From CAWAND01 sp963807065 (GTDB taxonomy: Bacteria; Chloroflexota; Anaerolineae; Anaerolineales; E44-bin32), in contig CAWDZQ010000002.1 in NCBI GenBank assembly GCA_963807065.1, forward strand, positions 62,001 to 126,000: DNA of 64,000 nt, in the 5' to 3' direction. Positions 46,044 through 54,536 of this stretch are shown piece after piece (position 1 is the stretch's first letter; the number at the start of each line of letters is the position of its first letter). Made by a program: the position numbers and the translations under genes. The notes beneath the pieces were generated by a model, which was not told the origin of the DNA, did no database searches, and saw nothing but the letters and a program-made list of their open reading frames with translations.

Positions 46044-47058
46044 TCAATATTCCAGGTCAGAATCGCCGCTGATGCGCTTGCGGAAGGTCCAGTAGGACCA
46101 ACCCTGATAGAGGAGGACGAACGGTAGGAGCGAGATCGCCACGATGGACATCACCCGCAAGGTGTAGGGGCTGGAAGCGGCGTTGTAGACGGTGAGGCTC
46201 ATGGCCGATCCCAGGCTGGACACCATGACCCGGGGATAGAGACCGATGAACATCGTGATCGTCGACAGCGCGATTGAAAGGCCAGTCATGCCAAACGCCC
46301 AACCCATTTGCTTCTGACGGATGAACCATCCGGACACGAGCATGGCGGCGCCGGCGCCCAACGGTATCACACCCGGGTCGACGCCGAGCCTGGTGAACAT
46401 GTCGGTCACGAAGTATCCGACCCCCACCGAGAAGAAGCCGATGACCACGGCGAACGGCCAGATCCTCTGCGCAGCCCGGCGGGCGAATTCGCCAAGTTCG
46501 CCCTCAATCTTGAGGCTCAGGAAGATGGCGCCGTGAAGCACAAACACGATCAGGGTCGTCAAACCCCACGAGATGGCATAGGGGTTGAGCAGGTTGAAGA
46601 AGCCGCCGACGTAGGTCATGCTCGAGTCGATGGGCACACCGAGCAGCAGGTTGCCGAGGGCAATCCCCCAGAGCAAGGCTGGGACAAGGCTGCCGGCGAA
46701 GATCAGTCCATCCCACACCCCTCGCCAACGATCGGTGTCGTGCTTTGAGCGAAACTCGAACGCCGCCCCACGCGCGATCAGGGCCACCAGCATCAGGACC
46801 AAAGGAAGGTAGAAGCCGCTGAACATGGTGGCGTACCAGTTGGGGAAGGCGGCAAACATCGCCCCGCCGGCCGTGATCAACCAGACTTCATTGGCGTCCC
46901 AGAAAGGGCCAATGGCGTTGACAATCATCCGGCGTTGGTGGTCATCCCGGCCGAGGAAGGGGAGCAAGAATTCCCACCCCGTAGTCAAACCCTTCCAGGA
47001 AGAAGAAGCCCACAAAGAGCACAGCGATGAGCAGGAACCAGAGCGTGTTCAGATCCAT
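46044..47058 (-). CDS. cydB: Cytochrome bd ubiquinol oxidase subunit II, single-base frameshift
   Basis: CydB is the second membrane subunit of the bd terminal oxidase. From the ATG at 47058 (GGAGG 6 nt upstream) the frame reads MDLNTLWFLLIAVLFVGFFF and LEGFDYGVGI, then breaks. One extra T (A on the plus strand, 46965-46970) shifts it; removing it joins LLPFLGRDDHQRRM, the block IGPFWDANEVWLITAGGAMFA and the rest to the stop at 46044. The restored protein has 337 residues, normal for CydB. It is 23 nt after cydA. Confidence 0.87.
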
Positions 47059-47081
47059 TTGTCGCCTCCAACCCTTTCCCG

Positions 47082-48447
47082 CTAACCGTAGGCTGTGTTC
47101 TTATGGGTGGTGCCGCCGGCGCCTTGGCGGGCAAACTTGAACAGCAAGAAGGCATCCGCGCCGAACAGCGAGAGGTAGATCAAGGTAAACAAGATTAGCG
47201 AGGTCAGCACCTCACCCGACGTCACGCTCTTGGACACGGCATCCTGAGTGCGCTGCAGCCCAAACACGATCCATGGCTGACGGGCGATCTCGGTGAACAT
47301 CCATCCGGTGGTATTGGCAAAATAGGGAAGCACGATCGCCAAGGGAAGCAACCTAAACAACCGGGAAGAATCAGACAGCGTGTTGCGAAGGGTCTTGGCC
47401 AGCGCCCAGCCTCCCAGCGCCAGCATGAGGAACCCCGCTCCGACCATCAGGCGGAAGGTCCAATAGGACACGGCAACCGGCGGAATGTAGTTTCCTGGTC
47501 CGTAGGTTGATTGATATTCCTCCTGCAGCTCCTTGATTCCCTGGACCTCGCCGGTGGGCTGGTTGTAAGCGAGGATGCTCAGCAGGTAGGGCACCCGTAT
47601 GGCAAACACATCCTTCAACTGCGGCTCATTGCCAATAGTAAACAGGGACATGGAAGCCGGGTTCTGGCTCTCCCACAGCGCTTCGGCGGCGGCCATCTTC
47701 ATCGGCTGGGTCTTGACCATGTGCTGCGCTTGGCTGTGCCCGACAACGATCACCAGGCATGTGGCCACCACCGCATACACGGCACCCCACTTGAAGGAGT
47801 GCTCGAACACATCCAGGTTGGCGGATTTCCGAACCAGATGATAGGCACTGATTCCAAGGACGAAGAATGCCGCCGTGGTCATCGAGGCGGATAAGACGTG
47901 AGGGAATTGGGTCCACACGTGCGGATTGGTCAGCAGCGCCCAGAAGTCAACCATCTCAGCCCGACCGTTGCGAAGGACATAGCCCACGGGTTCCTGCATG
48001 AATGAGTTGGCGATCAGGATCCACAGGGCGGACAGATTGGACCCCAAAGCCACCAGCCAGATTGACAACGCGTGAACGCGCTTGGATACTCGGTCCCAGC
48101 CGAAGATCCACACACCCAGGAAAGTCGAACTCGAGGAAGAAGGCCAACAGGGCCTCGATCGCCAGCGGGGCGCCAAAGATGTCACCCATGAAGCGTGAAT
48201 ACTCGGCCCAGTTCATGCCGAATTGAAACTCGAGCACGATTCCGGTGACCACCCCCACGGCGAAGTTGATCACAAACAGCTTGCCCCAGAACTTGGTCAT
48301 CCTGAGATAGAGCTCGTCGCCGGTGCGCACGTACAGAGTCTCCATCAGCGCCACAAGGATGGAGAGCCCTAGGGTCAGCGGAACGAGGAAGAAATGAAAA
48401 GTGGCCGTGAGGCCGAATTGCCAGCGTGCAAGGCTGAGTGCATCCAT
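47082..48447 (-). CDS. cydA: Cytochrome bd ubiquinol oxidase subunit I, single-base frameshift
   Basis: CydA binds hemes b558, b595 and d. From the ATG at 48447 (GGGAGGA upstream) it reads MDALSLARWQFGLTATFHFF with the first heme His, then ALMETLYVRTGDELYLRMTK and MGDIFGAPLAIEALLAFFLE. There an extra T (A at 48128-48129) breaks the frame; removing it continues STFLGVWIFGWDRVSKRVHAL, includes TQFPHVLSASMTTAAFFV and ends at 47082, with TEIARQPWIVFG near the quinol site. The restored protein has 454 residues. Gene order cydA-cydB. Confidence 0.87.
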
Positions 48448-48488
48448 CCCGAATCCTCCCGGTTTGCACCTGTGACACTTCTGGACAC

Positions 48489-48508
48489 TTAGTGAAAATT
48501 GGCACAAA
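48489..48508. promoter_or_regulatory. CRP/FNR- or Rex-like palindrome upstream of cydA
   Basis: TTAGTGAAAATTGGCACAAA is an imperfect 20-nt palindrome (7 of 10 pairs), 42 nt before the cydA start. Its core AGTGA-N6-GCACA matches 8 of 10 positions of the CRP-family consensus TGTGA-N6-TCACA. A redox or oxygen regulator at this site would fit a bd oxidase. No good -10/-35 pair was placed. Confidence 0.5.
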
Positions 48509-48583
48509 TAGCGTACGCGGTGGGTCGTCCGCCCGCCAAGTAACGAATGTCACGCCTCGAGGGGAGGGGAGTCCCCTAAGCAA

Positions 48584-48608
48584 TCAAAAGCCCGGCATGC
48601 GCCGGGCT
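48584..48608 (-). terminator. Intrinsic terminator after folE
   Basis: AGCCCGGC/GCCGGGCT (8 bp, 4-nt loop) followed on the minus strand by TTTGATTG, 30 nt after the folE stop. It separates folE from cydA. Confidence 0.8.
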
Positions 48609-48637
48609 GGTCCACCGGAATGGCATCTTCCGAAGGT

Positions 48638-49261
48638 CTAGATTGAAAACTCCGGCCCAACTCGGCTGACGTGGTTCAGGAACTCCTGACGGGTCTTGGA
48701 GTTTTCCTGGAAGGTTCCGCACAGGGCGCTGGTGACCATCACAGCGTTGGCCTTCTTGACGCCGCGCATAGCAGCACACAGATGCCAGCCTTCGACCACC
48801 ACACCTACCCCCAAGGGTTTCAGGACGGCGTCCAAGAAGTCTGCAATTTGGCGCGTCATGCGTTCTTGAACCTGGAGGCGGCGGGAGAAGAGATCTACCA
48901 CGCGAGGGATTTTGGACAATCCGATGACCTTGTCCGACGGAATGTAAGCCACATGCGCGCGACCAAGGAACGGGATCAAATGGTGTTCACAAAGGCTGTA
49001 GAATTCGATGTTCTTTACCACCACCATATCGGAGTAATCCACGTCGAACAGGGCGTCGTTGATCAAGGCGAAAGGGTCCACCCGGTAGCCTACCAGCAGT
49101 TCATCGTACATCCTGGCCACCCGGGCGGGTGTTTCTTCCAGCCCCTGCCGATCGATGTCCTCACCGAATGCGTTCAGCAGCCCGGTGACGGCCTCCTCGA
49201 TCTCACGTTTGGCGACTCCAACGCCCCCCAACAGCTCGGCGGCAGCTTCAATGTCGTGCAT
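48638..49261 (-). CDS. folE: GTP cyclohydrolase I
   Basis: A 207-residue FolE, the first enzyme of folate synthesis, turning GTP into dihydroneopterin triphosphate. The zinc site is in EFYSLCEHHLIPFLGRAHVA (Cys and His) and in GWHLCAAMRGVKK (second Cys). ETPARVARMYDELLVGY is the N-terminal family block. The ATG at 49261 has GGAGG 5 nt upstream. It is divergent from the folM-like/folB/folK genes, so one short intergenic region serves both sides. Confidence 0.95.
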   Translation of the reverse strand: MHDIEAAAELLGGVGVAKREIEEAVTGLLNAFGEDIDRQGLEETPARVARMYDELLVGYRVDPFALINDALFDVDYSDMVVVKNIEFYSLCEHHLIPFLGRAHVAYIPSDKVIGLSKIPRVVDLFSRRLQVQERMTRQIADFLDAVLKPLGVGVVVEGWHLCAAMRGVKKANAVMVTSALCGTFQENSKTRQEFLNHVSRVGPEFSI

Positions 49262-49350
49262 CGTGTCCTCCGAAATCGGTCCCCAGTTCAGCATCCTACC
49301 ATGGCCTGGCCGCACCTTGCCCCCTTCTCGGGTTGGCCAGTCATTGAATG

Positions 49351-49356
49351 TACAAT
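49351..49356 (+). promoter_or_regulatory. -10 box for a leaderless start of the folM-like gene
   Basis: TACAAT (5 of 6 to consensus) ends 7 nt before the ATG at 49364 and overlaps an earlier in-frame ATG at 49355. No usable Shine-Dalgarno precedes 49364. No good -35 is visible. Confidence 0.5.
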
Positions 49357-49363
49357 GGAGCCC

Positions 49364-50107
49364 ATGGAGAGCACGGATTCGCTCAGGGGTCACACCGCCT
49401 TGGTCACCGGAGCCGGACGCCGGCTTGGGCGAGCGTTCGCGCTTGGCCTGGCCGCCGCTGGCGCCGACCTGGCGGTCCACTACCACGGATCGCAGGATGG
49501 CGCCCAGAAGACCGCCGATGACGCCATGCGCGCTGGCGTCCGGGCCGATATTTTCCAGGCCAACCTGGGCGATGTCCAGCAGGCGGCCGGGTTGATCGAC
49601 CGGGTGACGTCCGGCCTGGGGGGCGTGGACGTTCTGGTCAACAGCGCCGCCATTTTCGAGCCTCTCAGTCCGGACGAGACCGATCTGGACGCCTGGGTTC
49701 GCCACATGCGCATCAATCTGACGTCGCCCTTCTTTCTGACGCAGGCTTTCGCCCGTAGGCTTGGCGGACAGCCTGGCTCCGTAGTCAATGTGCTTGATTG
49801 GCGCGCCCTCAAGCCCGGTGTGGATCACTTCCCCTACACGGTCAGCAAGGCCGGCCTGGCTGCCGTCACCCTGAGCCTGGCCCAAGCTTATGCACCACAA
49901 ATCCGGGTCAACGCCCTAGCCCTGGGGGCCATTCTGCCGCCGAGCGACGGGGACGGCTCTTCGGACACTGCGCCCATCCAAGGCGTCCCGGCGGCGCGTT
50001 GGGGCACGGTCGAGGAAGCCGTGCGGAGCCTTGTTTTCCTCGCCGGCGGGCCGGCCTATGTGACGGGCCAAATATTGTACGTCGACGGTGGCCGACACTT
50101 GATCTAA
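49364..50107 (+). CDS. folM: Short-chain dehydrogenase, probably pteridine/dihydromonapterin reductase
   Basis: About 247 residues, an SDR with NAD(P) motif ALVTGAGRRLGRAFALGLA, NSAAIFEPL (the NAG variant), and YTVSKAGLAAVTLSLAQ with Tyr-x3-Lys. The TGxxRRLG form, with Arg in place of the usual Gly-rich loop residues, is characteristic of pteridine reductases (PTR1, FolM). Its place beside folE, folB and folK supports a role in reducing pterins or dihydrofolate. Either 49364 or 49355 could be the start; the former fits the promoter. Confidence 0.78.
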   Translation: MESTDSLRGHTALVTGAGRRLGRAFALGLAAAGADLAVHYHGSQDGAQKTADDAMRAGVRADIFQANLGDVQQAAGLIDRVTSGLGGVDVLVNSAAIFEPLSPDETDLDAWVRHMRINLTSPFFLTQAFARRLGGQPGSVVNVLDWRALKPGVDHFPYTVSKAGLAAVTLSLAQAYAPQIRVNALALGAILPPSDGDGSSDTAPIQGVPAARWGTVEEAVRSLVFLAGGPAYVTGQILYVDGGRHLI

Positions 50108-50120
50108 GGAGCTGACGAGC

Positions 50121-50489
50121 ATGGAAGATGACAAGATCCTGGTCCGCGACCTCCTGGTGCGGGGCGTCATCGGCGTCAACGACTGGGAGCGCAAGGTCGA
50201 GCAGGACATTCTGGTGAACCTGACCCTGCATGCCGACACCAGGATGGCCGGCACCAGCGATGATATTGATGACACGGTCAGTTACCGAACGGTGGCCAAG
50301 GCGGTCATTGAGCACATCGAATCTCACCAGCCCTTCACCGTGGAAGCCCTGGCGACAGACATTGCCAGGCTGTGCCTGGCCCAGCCGCGTGTGAAACGCG
50401 TCAGGGTGCGTGTGGAGAAGCCCGGCGCCCTGCGCTTCGCCCACTCCGTCGGTGTGGAGATCGAACGCGAGGCTTCCGACTTTGCCTAA
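50121..50489 (+). CDS. folB: Dihydroneopterin aldolase
   Basis: A 122-residue FolB, cleaving dihydroneopterin to 6-hydroxymethyldihydropterin and glycolaldehyde. Typical blocks: DKILVRDLLVRGVIGVNDWE at the N-terminus, DDTVSYRTVAKAVIEHIES and EALATDIARLCLAQPRVKRV, ending with VRVEKPGALRFAHSVGVEIE. It lies 13 nt after the reductase and 1 nt before folK. Confidence 0.93.
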   Translation: MEDDKILVRDLLVRGVIGVNDWERKVEQDILVNLTLHADTRMAGTSDDIDDTVSYRTVAKAVIEHIESHQPFTVEALATDIARLCLAQPRVKRVRVRVEKPGALRFAHSVGVEIEREASDFA

Positions 50490-50490
50490 G

Positions 50491-51009
50491 ATGGCCATCA
50501 TTGCCTTGGGTTCCAATGTCGATGCCGAGCGATGGCTGCCTCTGGCCGTGAGGGCTCTGGCCGAGTTGGGCAGCGTACGGAGTGTCTCAACCACCTACGA
50601 GAACCCACCCGTCGGCCCGCCCGGGCAGCCCAATTATCTGAACGCCGCCGTCTGGTTGGAGACGGACGAAGCCATCGATACTGTGCGTCAACATTTACGC
50701 GACATCGAGCTCCTCTTGGGCCGCAAGCGGGGAGCCGATCGCTATGCCCCGAGGACGGTCGATCTCGATATGTGTCTGTGGGACCGTCAGGTTGACGAGC
50801 GCGCCGACCACCCGCTCCCCGATCCGGATTTGCTGACGCGAGCCTACCTGGCGGCCGTGGTTGCCGAACTGATACCCGATCTCGTACATCCAGTGACCGG
50901 GGAGACCATGCAGGCCATCGCCGACCGCCTGGCGCCGGGCGCCGATCTGCGCCCCCGCCCGGACGTGACGGCGGACATGCGAAGCGCCTGCGCCGAGGCG
51001 CCAGCTTGA
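50491..51009 (+). CDS. folK: 2-amino-4-hydroxy-6-hydroxymethyldihydropteridine pyrophosphokinase
   Basis: A 172-residue HPPK, which transfers pyrophosphate from ATP to hydroxymethyldihydropterin before the FolP step. Signature: IALGSNVDAERWLPLAVRAL at the N-terminus, TTYENPPVGPPGQPNYLNAA in the middle and YAPRTVDLDMCLWD with the two metal-binding Asp residues. ATG at 50491, one base after the folB stop. No folP or folC follows in this window. Confidence 0.93.
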   Translation: MAIIALGSNVDAERWLPLAVRALAELGSVRSVSTTYENPPVGPPGQPNYLNAAVWLETDEAIDTVRQHLRDIELLLGRKRGADRYAPRTVDLDMCLWDRQVDERADHPLPDPDLLTRAYLAAVVAELIPDLVHPVTGETMQAIADRLAPGADLRPRPDVTADMRSACAEAPA

Positions 51010-51030
51010 TGACCGGGCCGACGCCGCTCG

Positions 51031-52464
51031 ATGTCCGCCGCGGCGGACCGTTGGCCGAAGTCTGCGCTCGCGAGGCCCTCCGCGGTGCGTGAAACGGCCG
51101 ACGTCGTGATCTGCGGGGCCGGGATCGCCGGCGTCTCGGCCGCCTACCATCTGGCGGTCCACCAAGGCATCCAAGATGTGGTCTTGGTGGACGAGCTTCC
51201 GCCGCTTTCACTCACCAGCGACAAATCCACCGAGTGCTACCGAAACTGGTGGCCCGGCCCCGGTGACGCCATGGTGCGGTTGATGAACCGCAGCATCGAT
51301 CTGCTGGAAGCCTGGGCGGACGAAAGCGGCAACGCCATCCAGCTCAACCGCCGCGGCTACCTCTTCGCCACCGCCGACCCCGCCAAGATCGACATTTACC
51401 GCGCCATAAGCCGCGAGGCCGAAGCCAACGGCGCCGGGCCGCTCCGGCTCCACGAGGGGCGTTCCGACGACCCTGAGTACATCCCCGCGCCGGCCGAAGG
51501 CTACCATGACCTTCCGACCGGCGCAGACCTGTTTGTCGACCCCGATCTGATCCATCGACATTTCCCGTACCTGGCGGAGGACACATTGGGGGTTCTTCAC
51601 GCCCGCCGTTGCGGCTGGTTCAGCGGGCAGCAGGTGGGGAAGCTGCTTCTTGAACGGGCGCAACAGGCCGGGGTCCGGCTGGTCGAGGGCCGCGTGGACG
51701 CCGTCGAGCACGATCCGCACGTGCGCGCCGTCCACGTCAGCACACCACAGGGCGCACTCAACGTCGAAACCAACAACTTCGTCGTGGCTGCCGGCCCCAA
51801 GTCGCAGGACGTGGCGGCCATGCTAGATGTCGATCTCCCCCTATTCTGCGAACTCCACGCCAAGGTGTCGATGGCCGACCCCAATCGGGCCGTGCCCCGA
51901 TCCGCGCCACTCGTCATCTGGTCTGACGAGCAAACCCTGGAGTGGTCCGCCGAAGAACGGGGACTACTGGCCGAGGATCCGGAGATGGCCTGGCTGCTCG
52001 ATGGTTTGCCTGAGGGCGTGCACGTTCGCCCCGAAGGCGGCGCGGAGAGCCCGATCATCCTGATCCTGTGGACCTACCACCTTGATCCAGTGACCCCGAC
52101 TTTCCCCCCAGATTTCGATGATGAAGTCTATCCGGAAGTTGCCCTGCGAGGTCTGTCACGGATGATCCCGGGGCTCAAAGCCTATATTGGGCGCATGCCT
52201 AAGCCTTTCGTGGATGGGGGTTACTACGTAAAGACCCAGGAGAACCGTCTGTTGGCCGGGCCACTTCCGGTGAAAGGGGCCTACATTCTTGGAGCGCTCT
52301 CGGGATACGGCCTGATGGCTTCGCCAGCCGCCGGCGAATTGCTGGCCGCACACGTGGCGGGGGCGCAGCTGCCGTCATACGCCCGATGGTTTGACTTGGG
52401 GCGCTATCAGGAAGACGACTATCAACGCCTACTCGAAACCTGGGAAGCGTCGGGCCAACTCTAG
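51031..52464 (+). CDS. FAD-dependent oxidoreductase of the DAO (glycine oxidase/sarcosine dehydrogenase) family
   Basis: About 477 residues from the ATG at 51031; a GTG at 51085 would remove an 18-residue leader and is also plausible. The Rossmann dinucleotide motif is DVVICGAGIAGVSAAYHLAVH, followed by the DAO-type middle, a second nucleotide-binding segment GALSGYGLMASPAAGELLAAH near residue 425, and YYVKTQENRLLAGPLPV. It oxidises an amino acid or N-methyl amine in this family; the substrate is not determinable. It follows folK after 21 nt but does not belong to folate synthesis by family. Confidence 0.85.
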   Translation: MSAAADRWPKSALARPSAVRETADVVICGAGIAGVSAAYHLAVHQGIQDVVLVDELPPLSLTSDKSTECYRNWWPGPGDAMVRLMNRSIDLLEAWADESGNAIQLNRRGYLFATADPAKIDIYRAISREAEANGAGPLRLHEGRSDDPEYIPAPAEGYHDLPTGADLFVDPDLIHRHFPYLAEDTLGVLHARRCGWFSGQQVGKLLLERAQQAGVRLVEGRVDAVEHDPHVRAVHVSTPQGALNVETNNFVVAAGPKSQDVAAMLDVDLPLFCELHAKVSMADPNRAVPRSAPLVIWSDEQTLEWSAEERGLLAEDPEMAWLLDGLPEGVHVRPEGGAESPIILILWTYHLDPVTPTFPPDFDDEVYPEVALRGLSRMIPGLKAYIGRMPKPFVDGGYYVKTQENRLLAGPLPVKGAYILGALSGYGLMASPAAGELLAAHVAGAQLPSYARWFDLGRYQEDDYQRLLETWEASGQL

Positions 52465-52485
52465 GTCAGGCCGACCCCCTGTCGC

Positions 52486-53385
52486 TCACAAAATCTCCGC
52501 CTCAAGCAAGATCCGCTCCAGGTCGGCTCGATCCGGTCCTGAAAGCCCCTTGAGCGGCCCACGGACCGGCCCGCCGTAGTAGCCTAAAAGATCCAGTCCA
52601 GCCTTGAGCCCCGCCACACCATACTGGCTGGTCACCGCACGATTGGGAGCGAGCATGGCCTGCTGAATAACACGCGCTCCTTCGACATCACCCGCGTGAA
52701 ACAGGGACATCAGACGCGCAAGATGCCCGGCCGCCAGATTTCCCAGCGCGGGCACGCATCCCACAGCGCCGACGCTCAATCCCGCCAGCAGGAAGCTGGC
52801 TGAGCCAGCCAGGATTTGGAAATCGGGCGGCGTGGCTGCCACAAGCCCAGCGATCCGCACGATGTCGCCCCCACTGTCCTTCATGCCGATGATGCCGGGG
52901 TGATGGGACAACTCGCTGACCGTCTCGACGGGCAGGTTCAGTCCGGTGTTGGCTGGCACGTTGTACAGGATCAAGGGAAGGGATGCCCGATCAGCGATTG
53001 TGGTGTAATGCTCCCCGAGAGCGGCGGCCGTCATGTGGGCCTTGTAGTAGCTCGGGGTAACTAAGAGCAGCGCATCGGCGCCCATCTTGGCCATGCCGTC
53101 GCAAAGCTCCAATGTTCCCCGGGTCGATTCGGCCCCGGCGCCCCCGATCAAGAGGCGGTCCTTGGGGATGACCTGGCGGGCGGCCTGCACCACCGCCAAC
53201 CGTTCCGCCGGCGCCATGAGCACAAACTCTCCGTTGGAGCCGCCGACCACATAGCCGTCAAGCGGTTCACCGTTCCATCGCTGCAGATTGGATTGGAAGC
53301 CGTCCAGATGCAGATCGCCCTGGCTATCAAATGCGGTGGGGACCGGAGGGAAAAGCCCCGCCAGCGATACCTTGGAATGAGACAC
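52486..53385 (-). CDS. Dihydrodipicolinate synthase-family aldolase (4-hydroxy-2-oxoglutarate aldolase-like)
   Basis: A 299-residue class I (beta/alpha)8 aldolase. N-terminal block GLFPPVPTAFDSQGDLHLDG, the pyruvate-binding YVVGGSNGEFVLMAPAERL, the catalytic Tyr and Pro in LILYNVPANTGLNLP and the Schiff-base Lys in GIIGMKDSGGDI (residue about 168). Sequence at NTGLNL and SGGDI is nearer 4-hydroxy-2-oxoglutarate aldolases than DapA. GTG start with AGGGG upstream. It is the last gene of a three-gene operon. Confidence 0.83.
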   Translation of the reverse strand: MSHSKVSLAGLFPPVPTAFDSQGDLHLDGFQSNLQRWNGEPLDGYVVGGSNGEFVLMAPAERLAVVQAARQVIPKDRLLIGGAGAESTRGTLELCDGMAKMGADALLLVTPSYYKAHMTAAALGEHYTTIADRASLPLILYNVPANTGLNLPVETVSELSHHPGIIGMKDSGGDIVRIAGLVAATPPDFQILAGSASFLLAGLSVGAVGCVPALGNLAAGHLARLMSLFHAGDVEGARVIQQAMLAPNRAVTSQYGVAGLKAGLDLLGYYGGPVRGPLKGLSGPDRADLERILLEAEIL

Positions 53386-53396
53386 GCCCTGGACCC

Positions 53397-53792
53397 CTAG
53401 CCCAACGCCGTCTTGTTAACGAGTTCCACCGCCTTCTGAATGGCATGGCGAATCCGATCATCCGGGATGTCGGCCACGTTGTGGTAGGCGACGCCATCCA
53501 GCCAAATCACGAGAAAGTCGTCGGCTGCCGTCGAGAAGTCGATTTTCCGGTTGGCCAGATCGGGAAGGTCGCTGAGTTCTGCCTGGACAAGGGACTCGAT
53601 CTCCTCGCTGATGGATGTGGCCACCTTCTCACCGGGGTCGATCCGCGCATCTTTCAGGGCCTGCAGGGATTCCGGCGGCTCATGGTCCTCAGTTTCGGTT
53701 CGGTTCCGAACCACCTGCATCCAGATCAGCAGCAAGACACCCAGAATGATCAACAATGCGACAGCGATAATCCCAATCTGCGTTGCACTCAT
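53397..53792 (-). CDS. Small membrane-anchored protein of unknown function
   Basis: A 131-residue protein with one N-terminal membrane helix (IGIIAVALLIILGVLLLIWM, residues about 6-25) and a cytoplasmic or external domain rich in acidic residues: SEEIESLVQAELSDLPDLAN and AADDFLVIWLDGVAYHNVAD. No family recognised. AAGGGG precedes the ATG. It lies 11 nt before the aldolase gene and 21 nt after the cyclase gene, so it is probably in the same transcript. Confidence 0.75.
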   Translation of the reverse strand: MSATQIGIIAVALLIILGVLLLIWMQVVRNRTETEDHEPPESLQALKDARIDPGEKVATSISEEIESLVQAELSDLPDLANRKIDFSTAADDFLVIWLDGVAYHNVADIPDDRIRHAIQKAVELVNKTALG

Positions 53793-53813
53793 ATGAGATC
53801 CCCTTTCGGGTGG

Positions 53814-54446
53814 TTAGACTCCAACAAGGATGGCGCGGGCCGGGGCACCGTCGGCCCCCACAATCTTGATCGGCAAGCAGTGCAGCGTGTAGCGCCCTTG
53901 AGTAACATCCGTGAGATTGAGACCCTCCACGACGACCACGCCTGCTCGGAGCAGGATGCGATGGGTTGGCCCGGGGGCGCTGAACGGCGCGACAGACAGA
54001 TAGTCCACGCCAACCAGCCGCACACCTTTGTTCACCAACCACTCCGCGCCACTGGCATCAATCGCCACGAAATCCTCGCGAAACTTGGTCTCGCCCGAGG
54101 ACCATAACTTCGAATTGCGCGTCTTGAAAAGCAACCGACGAGTTCGTTGGGGAATGTGAGCCCGCTCCAAGGTGGCGCGGTCCAGGACGTCGGCCTTTGG
54201 AAGGTTCACCACATACGCCCGTCCGTTGAGATCCTTTAGCGACAACTCATCTATTCCCGGACCCCCTTCGACGAAATGCAACGGGGCGTCCACGTGGGTC
54301 CCGATGTGCACACAGGACGCCCACCGAGTTACGTTGGCTTCCTCCCCGGCTGCGATCGCCGAAAAGCGCTCCACAGTCAGCGGGGGATCGCCGGGCCAGA
54401 TGGGCATTCCCGGTAGAACGTCCAGCGATATGTCATGGATCGGCAT
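53814..54446 (-). CDS. Cyclase family protein (kynurenine formamidase-like)
   Basis: A 210-residue metal-dependent hydrolase of the cyclase/KynB family. The metal motif HIGTHVDAPLHF (HxGTHxDxxxH, residues about 47-58) is intact. Other blocks are DISLDVLPGMPIWPGDPP at the start, the VGVDYLSVAPF segment and RAGVVVVEGLNL. Family members open formylkynurenine or cyclise small molecules; the substrate here is unknown. AAGGAGG lies before the ATG. It starts a three-gene minus-strand operon, divergent from the M20 peptidase. Confidence 0.86.
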   Translation of the reverse strand: MPIHDISLDVLPGMPIWPGDPPLTVERFSAIAAGEEANVTRWASCVHIGTHVDAPLHFVEGGPGIDELSLKDLNGRAYVVNLPKADVLDRATLERAHIPQRTRRLLFKTRNSKLWSSGETKFREDFVAIDASGAEWLVNKGVRLVGVDYLSVAPFSAPGPTHRILLRAGVVVVEGLNLTDVTQGRYTLHCLPIKIVGADGAPARAILVGV

Positions 54447-54536
54447 GCCGTCCTCCTTGGCGAGTAGATTCTAGCGTTAGAATGACCCAGGCGCAATTTC
54501 AACGGTGTGTACCCGCCCCTCCCGAAGGAGCCAAAC

